This document shows, piece by piece, positions 1 through 7,933 of a DNA stretch of 64,000 bases. Below the pieces are notes generated by a model. The model was not told the origin of the DNA. It worked only from the letters and a program-made list of their open reading frames with translations, and made no database searches. Within the stretch, counting starts at the first letter, position 1, and the number at the start of each line of letters is the position of its first letter. Origin of the DNA: an uncultured Paracoccaceae bacterium (GTDB lineage Bacteria > Pseudomonadota > Alphaproteobacteria > Rhodobacterales > Rhodobacteraceae); NCBI GenBank assembly GCA_938092015.1, contig CALKOT010000031.1, positions 1 to 64,000 of the forward strand. The letters are read 5' to 3'. Both the position numbers and the translations under genes were made by a program.

Positions 1-159
1 CAAATACAATTCCACGGTGAATATCCCAAAGCCCTCCCATCAGGTGAAAGGGCAAAAGTGGCCGACTTTTACGCCGCCCGCGACCGCATTGGGCCGCCGC
101 TACCGTGGTCGAGTATTGCTCCGCCGATTACAGCTTGGAGCGCCGGAACGATCCGTTGA
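1..159 (+). CDS. C-terminal end of an unidentified protein (partial)
   Basis: Frame 1 is open from the window edge to a TGA at 157-159, giving 52 residues that contain GERAKVADFYAARDRIGPPL and end SAGTIR. It lies just upstream of fliK and flgD on the same strand, so it probably belongs to the flagellar cluster extending leftwards, but I do not recognise the family from this fragment. The fliK frame is also open across this stretch, so codon use alone does not decide which frame is translated here. Confidence 0.45.
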   Translation, partial: QIQFHGEYPKALPSGERAKVADFYAARDRIGPPLPWSSIAPPITAWSAGTIR

Positions 160-235
160 AGGTGCGTCGACAGTTTTAAAGAAAAAGATCACCGCATCGG
201 CGATTTCTCAAAACACCAGTCCCTTGGGTCGTTCC

Positions 236-1732
236 ATGCAGCCCGACCAATCGGGCGGACGCGCAAACCATACAGGGCTGTTAACGTCTGGCGTGTTTTA
301 TAACTCGCCAAAGCAAATGGGTAGTTCCAACACCGACATCTCACCAGCGCAGCAACCTACACGCTCTGAGGCAAAGGGTGATGCGCAGATCATGTCACAG
401 GCCTCATTGCTGCCTGCAGATGAGACAGCAAACACGCCCCTTCAGTCCGAAGTGGAGGCGATAAAGTCGCCCAGCTCTGCGTCCGGACCGGATGGGCAAA
501 CCTCTGATTTTGAACGTGGAGCGGCTGCGAACGCAGAACATTCGGTTGGCGATGGCCCTGTTTTCAAAGATCAGAGCTTGCCAGGTACGACTGCACAAGG
601 TCTTGACGCGAATGCCATCCCAACCCCGCGCCAACCCGCTGGAACGCTTTCATCAGCTGATCAAATTGACTTCAATGACACGGACGCGTAGCCAACATCT
701 GCCCAAGTTGGCCCCAAGACGGATGCCGCGGAGATATTGGCTGGTGAGGCCGGGGAACTTCTCCCTGCGGAAGGCTCGCAACTGGTTTCACCAGTCGGCC
801 GGTCGGAAAAAGCTGTTCAACCAACGTCTCTTTTGCCACCTACCAAATCTGGATCCGACCCCAACTGGCTTGAATACACCACGGCTTCTTCTGCGTTCCT
901 GTTCGCCGATCAACAGTCGAACCAATTCGGGGCCAACGGTGTCTCAGAGGCCAACGTTGTTGAAGAATCGAACCCCTTCGCGACGCCGCAACGTGGCCCA
1001 GGCTCGCCGACCGCAAGCCAAAGCCTATCTTTGCCGAACGGTGAACTTGTCAGTGAGAATAAATCGCCCATTCCACAGACCCCGAAAACGTCTTCATCGG
1101 CCGACGATGGAACACAGACAGCGCCGCCTATCACCTCGCTAACGCTTTCAAATGCCGCTTATTTTGACTTTCGATCAGGCGGCGAAGTGGCGCCATCAGC
1201 AGTTGCTTCAAATCCGGTCTCAGTTGTTGAACCATTGCTGGGTACGGCGCCTCAGGGCGACCTTTCAGAAGCGAAGTTTGCAACCTCTGCACTATCGTCG
1301 TCTGCCATACAGTCGCGCGCAGGCGCTGCGATGGCCCTGACGCCAACCGCCGTCGCTGATGCCCGCACCGTTGCACACCAGATCAGTCAGGCCCTCATCC
1401 GAATGGATGGATCGCGAGTGGAAGTCACTTTGGATCCGGTAGAGCTTGGACGTGTCAGCCTGACGTTCGTTACAAAAGACGAAGGTGTCAGCGTTGTTGT
1501 AACGGCGGACCGCGCCGAGACTGCAGACCTTTTGAGGCACAACAGCGACCAACTTCAGTGTGATCTGGCGAACGCCGGGTACGAAAATGTCGACCTCGAT
1601 TTCGATCAGAATAATCAGGAAGCGGCCAGCCGCCAGCAGAACGAAACATCTGAAACGGTCCAGCCAGCTGAGGCGTTGCAGGTTTCCTACGGGTCGGCAA
1701 TCAACCCGTCTGGCCTTGATATTCGTCTTTAG
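236..1732 (+). pseudogene. fliK: Flagellar hook-length control protein FliK, split by an in-frame TAG
   Basis: FliK is an exported ruler protein whose C-terminal domain switches the flagellar export apparatus from hook to filament substrates. The conserved Flg_hook C-terminal domain is visible at about 1380-1620 (VEVTLDPVELGRVSLTF, then VVVTADRAETADLLR). Upstream is the usual low-complexity Ser/Pro/Gln/Ala-rich N-terminal part. The frame is interrupted by TAG at 689-691 and resumes in the same frame without an indel; a downstream TTG at 737 would give a 331-residue C-terminal piece. ATG 236 is the first ATG in frame, but no good Shine-Dalgarno precedes it and the frame is open further left, so the true start is uncertain. 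The terminal TAG sits inside the AGGAG ribosome site of flgD, so the two genes are coupled. A sequencing error at 689 would restore a full gene of about 498 residues. Confidence 0.7.
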
Positions 1733-1743
1733 GAGCACACGTT

Positions 1744-2412
1744 TTGGACAATTCAACCATTCCAACTTCATCAGCCAACACGCCTACACTGGCGACACAA
1801 ACCGCCGAAACCGCTGCGGATGCCCTGAAGGTCGATGCAAATTTTGATACATTTCTATCTTTGCTAACCGCCCAGCTGCGGAATCAGGATCCGTTGGAAC
1901 CTGTTGATTCAACCAATTTTGTCGCGCAGTTGGCGAAGTTCTCTGCAGTCGAACAGCAGGTTCAAACCAATACCGCATTAGGTGAAATACTTGGCGCTTT
2001 GGGAGGGGAGGACGCCAGCAGCCTAGCGCTATGGCTTGGGGCCGAAGTTCAGACACCTGGCCCTGTATTCTTTGGCGGAGACACCATCGACCTGACCAAA
2101 TCGCCAACACCGGACGCAACGCAGTCAACGTTGGTCGTCCGCAATCTTGCCGGCGACGTTATCGCCCGACAGGAAGTCAGCGGCCAGGATGGCAAAATCA
2201 CCTGGAACGGTTTGACCAACGCAGGCGGAGAGGCACCAGAAGGGTCCTACACGTTCATCGTTGAAAACATGAAAGGGACCACGAAGCTACCGACACAGGA
2301 CGCAGCAGGGTTCTCAAAAGTGGAAGAGGTGCGCCTAGACGGCGAGGCCCCGACCCTTTTGTTGCAGGGCCGTACGGCAATTGGGTTAGACGAGGTTTTG
2401 GCGGTGCGTTAA
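1744..2412 (+). CDS. flgD: Flagellar hook capping protein FlgD
   Basis: FlgD is the scaffold that caps the growing hook and lets FlgE subunits polymerise. The family signature is clear: FDTFLSLLTAQLRNQDPLEP followed by VDSTNFVAQLAKFSAVEQQVQTN at residues about 37-80, then the C-terminal Ig/tudor-like part (ITWNGLTNAGGEAPEGSYTF). At 222 residues it has the usual length. The start is TTG at 1744, chosen because AGGAG at 1732-1736 overlaps the fliK stop and lies about 8 bases upstream; no ATG is better placed. It follows fliK directly, the order seen in many alphaproteobacterial flagellar clusters. Confidence 0.93.
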   Translation: MDNSTIPTSSANTPTLATQTAETAADALKVDANFDTFLSLLTAQLRNQDPLEPVDSTNFVAQLAKFSAVEQQVQTNTALGEILGALGGEDASSLALWLGAEVQTPGPVFFGGDTIDLTKSPTPDATQSTLVVRNLAGDVIARQEVSGQDGKITWNGLTNAGGEAPEGSYTFIVENMKGTTKLPTQDAAGFSKVEEVRLDGEAPTLLLQGRTAIGLDEVLAVR

Positions 2413-2567
2413 AGGCGTCACCTGCATGATCGGTGGGCCTCGTCTTCTCAACGCAGCACGATCTCAAAACCCTATGCCGTTGCTGCTACGAGGGTAGACG
2501 AGCTGTCGACACTCAAGCGTGAAAGAAGGGGCCGCGGCTTACGACCTAAGTCGAATGCGGCATCAGA

Positions 2568-3740
2568 TCAGTCCTTTACATGTACCTCTCGCGGAAAGTT
2601 TGTAAGGCAAACTGCGTCATCGGCGCGAACATGGATGGTTTCACTAACCTCCATCCCCCAGTCATCCATCCACATGCCCAGAATGATGTGAACGACCGCG
2701 TTTTCTGGCACGGGCGTCGTGTCGCCGGGGCGGAAGCTCAGCGTATGCTCGCCCCAGTCAGGCGCATAATTTACGCCGATTGAATACCCAATCCGGCTTT
2801 TCTTCTCTAATCCGTAACGATCCAGCACTGCTTGCCACGTGGCATGAACATCCTGGCAGGGGACGCCCGCACGAAAGGTAGAAACGACAGCATCCATCCC
2901 CTCAAGAACTGCAGCTTCAGTTTTGCGCAATGCAGGGTTTGGTGGACCCAGACAAACTGTGCGGGCCAGACCGGCATTGTATCGTTTACGGCAGGCGCCC
3001 AGCTCGAACGCCACGATTTGGTCCGCTTCAAACGGTGCGTCTGTCCACATGGGATGGGCTGTGCTGGCAGCCTCCCCTGCCAGCACCAATGGATGGATCG
3101 CGGGCATGTCGCCGCCAAAATCAGGCGTTCCTCTGATCTGCGCGGCTGACACCTCAGCCATAAGATCGCACTGGCGAACGCCGGGATTGCACCCATCATA
3201 GGCGACCTGCATCGCCTTGCCTGCGATCACCGCCGCCTGACGCATATAGTCAAGCTCTGCCGGGGTTTTGACGACACGGACCCAGTTCACCAGCAAATCC
3301 GCGTCAATCCAGGTGGCATCCGGCAACCCAGCCTTTAGATGGTTCGTCGCAGCATAGCTGAGGTAGTAGACATCGCTTTCATGCCCGATCCGCTCACCCC
3401 CCAACCCGGCGGCTTTCATTTGGTCAGCCATGAAAACGGCAGGATGTGTATCTGGCCTTTGGACCAGTGGCTCTGGAAAGCCGACAATCTGTTCGGGGTT
3501 TAGATATGTCGTGAACTTCGCTGCACCGGCGTCCATTTCGCGGCCCATCCAGATAGGGTCCAGGTCAGTTCCCACAACCATGATTTGCGGGGTGTAGAAC
3601 GACCAGGCGTCATAGCCAGTCAGCCAATTGATGTTCGACGGATCGCCGATAACGATGGCGTCCAACCCTTTCGCCACCAAAGCCGTACGAACGCGGGCCA
3701 GTCGGTCATCGTATTCAGATTGCGGAAACGGCGGCGCCAT
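2568..3740 (-). CDS. M24-family hydrolase, ectoine hydrolase (DoeA)-like
   Basis: A pita-bread fold protein of the Xaa-Pro peptidase/creatinase superfamily, 390 residues. The N-terminal SEYDDRLARVRTALVAKGLDAIVIGDPSNINWLTGYDAWSF region (split: residues about 7-48) and the C-terminal GYSIGVNYAPDWGEHTLSFR with GMWMDDWGMEVSE strongly resemble ectoine hydrolase DoeA and relatives. Classical M24 metal ligands are not all present: the usual D-L-G...Y-x-x-D-x-x-R-T pattern reads FELGACRKRYNAGLART, so the second Asp is Gly. That fits the metal-independent creatinase/DoeA branch. The start is supported by GGGGAGG upstream. It is divergent from an M20 deacylase, which could act on an N-acetyl product. 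The exact substrate is inferred. Confidence 0.75.
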   Translation of the reverse strand: MAPPFPQSEYDDRLARVRTALVAKGLDAIVIGDPSNINWLTGYDAWSFYTPQIMVVGTDLDPIWMGREMDAGAAKFTTYLNPEQIVGFPEPLVQRPDTHPAVFMADQMKAAGLGGERIGHESDVYYLSYAATNHLKAGLPDATWIDADLLVNWVRVVKTPAELDYMRQAAVIAGKAMQVAYDGCNPGVRQCDLMAEVSAAQIRGTPDFGGDMPAIHPLVLAGEAASTAHPMWTDAPFEADQIVAFELGACRKRYNAGLARTVCLGPPNPALRKTEAAVLEGMDAVVSTFRAGVPCQDVHATWQAVLDRYGLEKKSRIGYSIGVNYAPDWGEHTLSFRPGDTTPVPENAVVHIILGMWMDDWGMEVSETIHVRADDAVCLTNFPREVHVKD

Positions 3741-3833
3741 TGCGAACCTCCCCTCACATTATTGTCTTTGTCACCAAGGTCGGTCATTCGTGTCTGAGAG
3801 GATTCAGATTGGCAAGCAAAACAGGGGATTGCG

Positions 3834-4991
3834 ATGACGGATAGATTGGCGAACGCCATCGACATTCTCGACCATCTGGTCGCTTTCCCGTCAATTTCCC
3901 GCCGCCCGAACAGTGACATCACCGGTTATATTCGGGGCGTTCTCGCCAGCCATGGAATTGATAGCACGCTCAGCTTTGAAGAGACGGGAGAGCGGGCGAA
4001 CGTCTTCGCCACAATCGGGCCGGCTGTAGACGGAGGCGTCGTTTTGAATGGACACACGGATGTCGTGCCGGTCGAAGGACAAGCCTGGCGTACCGATCCG
4101 TTCACCCTGACGCGTGATGGTGATCGACTTTATGGGCGCGGTTCTGTCGACATGAAGGGTTTTTTGGCATGCGTCCTCGCCTCAGCGCCCATGTTCAAAG
4201 CCGCCAATCTAACCCGCCCGATCCATATTGCCTTTTCGTTCGATGAAGAAATTGGCGGATATGGCATGCCGGTCCTCCTCGACTGGATGGCCGCCCACGC
4301 GCCCCGGCCCGAAGTCGTTATCGTGGGTGAACCGACCGAAATGCAGATCATCACCGGCCACAAGGGCGGCTACGAGATGCGCACTGAAGTCACGGGGCAC
4401 GCCGTACATTCAAGTGATCCTGGCCAAGGGGTCAACGCGATATCTTACGCAATGCGGCTGATCGCAAAAATTGAGGAAATGGGCCGTGCGCGCGCCGCAG
4501 CACCTTTCGCCACCTCACCTTTCTTGCCCCCGTTTTCGACCTTCAATGTCGGAATGATTGAAGGCGGCGCAGCACGCAACATGACTGCAGGCTGGTGCTC
4601 GTTTTACTGGGAATATCGCCCACTGCCCGGCGAAGACGGCGCAGCAATGATCGCTGAGATTGAAGGACACGCCGCAACGACCCTTACGCCCGAAATGCAG
4701 GCCATTGCGCCAGCAAGCGGGATCAAAGTCATCACAGAGGTTGCTGTTCCAGCGCTTGATGATCGCGATGCCGACAAGGCCGTCAGTCTGATATCTGAAG
4801 TGACCGGCCTGAACAGCCGCAACGTCGTCTCTTTCGGCACTGATGCTGGCTATTTCAGCGATGCAGGCCTGTCGGTGGCCGTCTTCGGGCCGGGCAGTAT
4901 CACCCGTGCCCATAAGCCCGATGAGTACATCACAACAGCCGAACTGGCTGAAGGCTTGAATTTCCTCAACAAATTGACCGAAAGACTATGA
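3834..4991 (+). CDS. M20 family deacylase, acetylornithine deacetylase (ArgE)-like
   Basis: A 385-residue zinc-dependent amidohydrolase. Metal-binding motifs are visible: GHTDVVPV (His and Asp, about residues 78-85), GRGSVDMKGF (bridging Asp, about 105), DEEIGGYG (Glu-Glu, about 139), and the late GPGSITRAHKPDEY His. AGGGG precedes the ATG. ArgE-type enzymes remove acetyl groups from N-acetylornithine or similar acyl amino acids. The divergent DoeA-like neighbour suggests deacylation of a catabolic intermediate such as N-acetyl-diaminobutyrate rather than arginine synthesis, but that is inference. A second paralogue lies at 27874-29028. Confidence 0.85.
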   Translation: MTDRLANAIDILDHLVAFPSISRRPNSDITGYIRGVLASHGIDSTLSFEETGERANVFATIGPAVDGGVVLNGHTDVVPVEGQAWRTDPFTLTRDGDRLYGRGSVDMKGFLACVLASAPMFKAANLTRPIHIAFSFDEEIGGYGMPVLLDWMAAHAPRPEVVIVGEPTEMQIITGHKGGYEMRTEVTGHAVHSSDPGQGVNAISYAMRLIAKIEEMGRARAAAPFATSPFLPPFSTFNVGMIEGGAARNMTAGWCSFYWEYRPLPGEDGAAMIAEIEGHAATTLTPEMQAIAPASGIKVITEVAVPALDDRDADKAVSLISEVTGLNSRNVVSFGTDAGYFSDAGLSVAVFGPGSITRAHKPDEYITTAELAEGLNFLNKLTERL

Positions 4992-5362
4992 CCACCTTTT
5001 AGGCTTCGCCTTGGTTTTCAGGGTCGTTCATAGGTATGAGCACGGAGAATCAACCAATCCTCAAGGAAGTCGTACGCAAAGACTGCAGACAACAGCGGCG
5101 ACACGTTTGGGATGGTTATGCTTTAAGGTCAGCGTAATAGCGCTTTGCCTGAAACCGGTCTGCCCGACAGTCGGGCGCTGGCCAGCATGCTGCAATAGCC
5201 CTGCCCAACGCATATTTCTGATGTCAGGCACGTCATCATCGGATGACCTAAAACCCAATAGCCGAACCCCAAACCATTGTCTTAGATCTTCAACGTATCT
5301 TTGGCCCTATGCCAAAGAAAGGGCTGCTTCGTTTTGAAGGTCACCCGACGATGTTCATTAGC
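4992..5362. other. Intergenic region without a recognisable gene
   Basis: This stretch lies between the M20 deacylase and the cytochrome c gene, which converge on it. Open frames here are short and match no family I know. A small hairpin, CTTTGGC at 5299-5305 and GCCAAAG at 5311-5317 with a 5-base loop, lies about 46 bases beyond the cytochrome c stop codon and could end transcription from either side, although no clear T-run follows it. Confidence 0.4.
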
Positions 5363-5782
5363 TCACAATGAGCCCAAATAGGCAGCAACAGCTGCGCGCT
5401 GGTCTTCTTTCTTCAGCTTGAAATTCATCTTGGACTTGGCTTTTTTGTTGTCGAGATAAACGCGCAGGTACTTTTTGGGACCTGCGAGAAAGGCAGCTAA
5501 CTGCTCTTCGTCCCAGACGAGGCCTTTTTCACCTGCCTGAGAAAGGCTTTTTCCGTACTTGAAACCTTCAATGGAGCCTGCGGGCCGACCTATAACGCCC
5601 CAAAGGTTTGGGCCAACTTTGCCGCCCTTCAGAACCACATTGTCACCGTCTGCGATCATATGGCAGGCTTTACAACGCTTTGCGACCAGCTTCTCGCCCT
5701 CGGCTATATGGCCATCAGCCAACGAGCTTGTCGCAACGATTGCAAAAGCGCCAAAAACCAGTGATCCCATTAACATCTTCAT
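5363..5782 (-). CDS. Periplasmic class I c-type cytochrome (c550/c2-like)
   Basis: A small soluble electron carrier. From the ATG at 5782 the protein begins with a signal peptide (MKMLMGSLVFGAFAIVATSSLADG), then the haem-attachment motif C37-KA-C40-H41 and a distal Met in KSKMNFKL. KVGPNLWGVIGRPAG is typical of cytochrome c2/c550. An earlier in-frame ATG at 5794 exists, but GGAGAA lies at the right distance before 5782, so that start is preferred. It is monocistronic. Likely partners are the bc1 complex and terminal oxidases, known for the family but not shown here. Confidence 0.88.
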   Translation of the reverse strand: MKMLMGSLVFGAFAIVATSSLADGHIAEGEKLVAKRCKACHMIADGDNVVLKGGKVGPNLWGVIGRPAGSIEGFKYGKSLSQAGEKGLVWDEEQLAAFLAGPKKYLRVYLDNKKAKSKMNFKLKKEDQRAAVAAYLGSL

Positions 5783-6080
5783 GATCTTCTCCATAACCAG
5801 TCTACTCGCTGATCGAGTACACTGTAACTTTCAACAAGGCATCAAAATCTTCGATTCTTCACCGAATTTTGACGCCGATGTCATCGCCAGAGGCGTTCTT
5901 CTCATTTCCGCTGAAGAGTATAGTGCTGGCGCCGACAATGTCACGTTCGGTGGATTTTGAAGTGATCCAAAAGGTCATTAATTCCTGAGCCAGAACGCAC
6001 GCGATGGCCAACGACGGATCGGCTAACGCAACCGCAAATCAAACTGATCCCGCGAAACAGAAACGCTAATAGAAGATTAA

Positions 6081-6148
6081 ATATTCATGTTTTCAATGAG
6101 ATAACACTATTTTCACGCGTGAGACCCTATGGGATTTCACACGTGAAA
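6081..6148 (-). repeat. Palindrome-headed intergenic repeat, copy C
   Basis: Read on the minus strand, this starts 25 bases after the stop of the broken hydrolase gene. It has two dyads, TTTCAC-AC-GTGAAA (6135-6148) and TTTCAC-GC-GTGAGA (6111-6124), followed by ATAGTG and then CATTGAAAAC. Aligned without gaps to copy B (48426-48496) it matches 25 of the first 35 positions. Like copies A and B it lies immediately 3' of a gene and points the same way as that gene. The rest of the 5783-6172 gap shows no gene. A TTGAAA followed after 17 bases by TCTATT could be a promoter reading towards the cytochrome c gene. Confidence 0.55.
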
Positions 6149-6172
6149 CGGGATAATCGTTCTTGATGACGA

Positions 6173-6915
6173 TTATCTATGCTTGGCGAGAAAATCCTTG
6201 ATGATCTGAGCGCCTTCAGCTGGGGCCTGACACATCCACCAATGTTTGTGACCCTCCATTACTGCCGTCTCAACGCCGACTTTGTCGGCAACCCGATGCG
6301 CCATCGCCACGCCGCCGGTATAGGCGTCCTCAGTCGCAATCAGGGCAAGGCCCGGCTTGGCTGCGCATTTCGCGATGTCCTTGCCGAGCTCAGCCACATA
6401 GGGTTGCGCCGCTTTGCGGTACAGCGGCAGGATCGCTTTGGCCATTGTTTCGTTCATGCCCTCAGCCACGCCTTGCGCCGCCGCTTCCGTCATGCCCGCG
6501 CCGACCAGTTGCGCCGCCTTCATTGCAGCTGGAGCCATCGCCATTGCACCGACGGTCTGCTCGCCCACTTTCGGGGTCTGCCAGGCCTGCGCCAGATCAT
6601 GCCACTTATAATCAGGATCGAAGACACCGATGATATCGCTGACCCAGCAACGGATCAGATCAGGCCGCTCCATTGCCAGCCGGATCACATGGATGCCGCC
6701 CCAATCATGGCCAACCAAATCAACGGGGCCGTCCAACGCCTCAACTTCTCCGATCAGCTAGTTCAGGTAGCCGTCGGACGAGATGTCGAAGTCATCGGGC
6801 AGCGGCGCTCCAAAGCCAGGGGCGGATAGGGCAACGGTGGGTTCTTAAATTCAGCGCCGATCAGATCCCAGATGGCGGCTGTCTCAGGCACTCCGTGAAC
6901 AAAGGCGATGGTCAT
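6173..6915 (-). pseudogene. Alpha/beta hydrolase, inactivated by frameshift and TAG
   Basis: The intact protein would begin MTIAFVHGVPETAAIWDLIG (ATG 6913-6915, GGGAGAG upstream) and contain LVGHDWGGIH, the haloalkane dehalogenase/epoxide hydrolase-type nucleophile elbow with Asp. Two lesions are visible. One C is missing in the C-run at 6839-6841: restoring it turns NPPLPYPPL into NPTVALSAPGFGAPLPDDFD. There is also a TAG at 6758-6760 in YLN-stop-LIGEVEAL, where TGG (Trp) is the likely original codon. The longest remaining frame starts at 6736 and keeps the GHDWGG motif but lacks the N-terminal strands and oxyanion-hole region, so it is unlikely to work. Confidence 0.8.
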
Positions 6916-6954
6916 GGCGGTCTCTCCCGTTGTTATGCGGCCACGCTAGCGCCT

Positions 6955-7377
6955 TTAGTCCTCATACAGAAGATGCGCTGCGACCTGACGTTGATGCGGG
7001 GCGTCCCGATGCTCCCACAGATACACGCCCTGCCAAGTACCTAGGGTGAGGCAACCGTCCATCAACGGGATAGACAGGGTGACGCCCGAAAGGACCGTAC
7101 GGATGTGGGCTGGCATGTCATCCGGCCCCTCTGCGCCATGGATATAGAGGCTGGGGTCGTGCGGCGAGATCCGATCCATCGCGTCCTGCAGATCAGTTTG
7201 CACATCAGGATCGGCATTTTCCTGGATGGTGAGGGAGGCAGAGGTGTGGCGGCACATGAGTGTCAGCACGCCCTCAACAGCCTCGGTTTCACGCGTGAAC
7301 ACCCGGATATCACGGGTGAAGTCATACATCCCCGGCCCACGGGTCTGTAACGTCAGGATACGGCTCGCCTGTTTCAT
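6955..7377 (-). CDS. yjbQ: YjbQ family protein (UPF0047)
   Basis: A 140-residue single-domain protein of the YjbQ/UPF0047 family. Diagnostic stretches are GVLTLMCRHTSASLTIQENAD (about residues 36-56), SHLYIHGAEGPDDMPAH-like text at about 96-112 (here SLYIHGAEGPDDMPAHIR), and the C-terminal LGTWQGVYLWEHRD. Some members show weak thiamine-phosphate synthase activity in E. coli, but the physiological role is unsettled. It is a single gene between the broken hydrolase and a divergent thioesterase. Confidence 0.9.
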   Translation of the reverse strand: MKQASRILTLQTRGPGMYDFTRDIRVFTRETEAVEGVLTLMCRHTSASLTIQENADPDVQTDLQDAMDRISPHDPSLYIHGAEGPDDMPAHIRTVLSGVTLSIPLMDGCLTLGTWQGVYLWEHRDAPHQRQVAAHLLYED

Positions 7378-7419
7378 GCGGCCATGTTAGCAGGGCCGCC
7401 GCTGAAAAGAGAGGGCGCT

Positions 7420-7836
7420 ATGGAATTCCGCGATGATTACGATTGGATCGACTACAACCCCAAGGGGTTCAACATCCACGCCGGTCCATTCAACATCGCC
7501 CGGCTCAGCGAAACTGAATTCTACATGTATCTGATGATCGAAGACCGTCATCTCAATCAGGGTGGCGTGGTGCATGGCGGCGTTTCGATGACGCTGGCTG
7601 ACAACGCAATGGGCATGGCAGCCCATTATGCAGGGGGGCAGCCCGCCTCTACCATCGAATTTGGTTGCAAGCTGATCGCCGCTGCAAAGGGTGGGATGCC
7701 GTTATACGGTAAGGCGTGGGTTGAGCGATCGACCAAGGACATCTGCTTTATGGCCGGAGAGCTCTGGTCAGACGGCCGCAAGACGATGACAGCGTCTGGC
7801 GTTTGGAAGTTCATTCAGCCGAAAACTTGGGGATAA
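7420..7836 (+). CDS. PaaI-type hotdog-fold thioesterase
   Basis: About 138 residues from ATG 7420 (MEFRDDYDWIDYNPKGFN), preceded by AGAGAGGG; an upstream in-frame start at 7384 is less likely. The hotdog active-site segment NQGGVVHGGVSMTLADNAMG at about residues 46-65 is diagnostic of the PaaI/4HBT family, which hydrolyses acyl-CoA thioesters such as hydroxyphenylacetyl-CoA. Substrate cannot be told from sequence. It lies upstream of the P450 gene, 97 bases away, on the same strand. Confidence 0.88.
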   Translation: MEFRDDYDWIDYNPKGFNIHAGPFNIARLSETEFYMYLMIEDRHLNQGGVVHGGVSMTLADNAMGMAAHYAGGQPASTIEFGCKLIAAAKGGMPLYGKAWVERSTKDICFMAGELWSDGRKTMTASGVWKFIQPKTWG

Positions 7837-7933
7837 GCCCCGCAGCTACGTCAGTCTTCGCTTTCTGTGCGAATCCTCCTAGGTTGAAGCGACAATAAGA
7901 GTAGTCGCTCAGCCCGCGCGAAGAGACGCCAGC

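Noticed and set aside
404-634. Open frames antisense and in other frames over fliK
   Set aside because: No family features; the fliK frame is consistent with the low-complexity N-terminus and leads into the conserved C-terminal domain.
5011-5337. 108-codon open frame between the deacylase and cytochrome c genes
   Set aside because: No ribosome site, no recognisable motif and biased composition; treated as intergenic.
7287-7300. TTTCACGCGTGAAC as a fourth copy of the palindrome-headed repeat
   Set aside because: Lies inside yjbQ coding sequence (VFTRET) and lacks the ATAAG and ATTGAAA parts.
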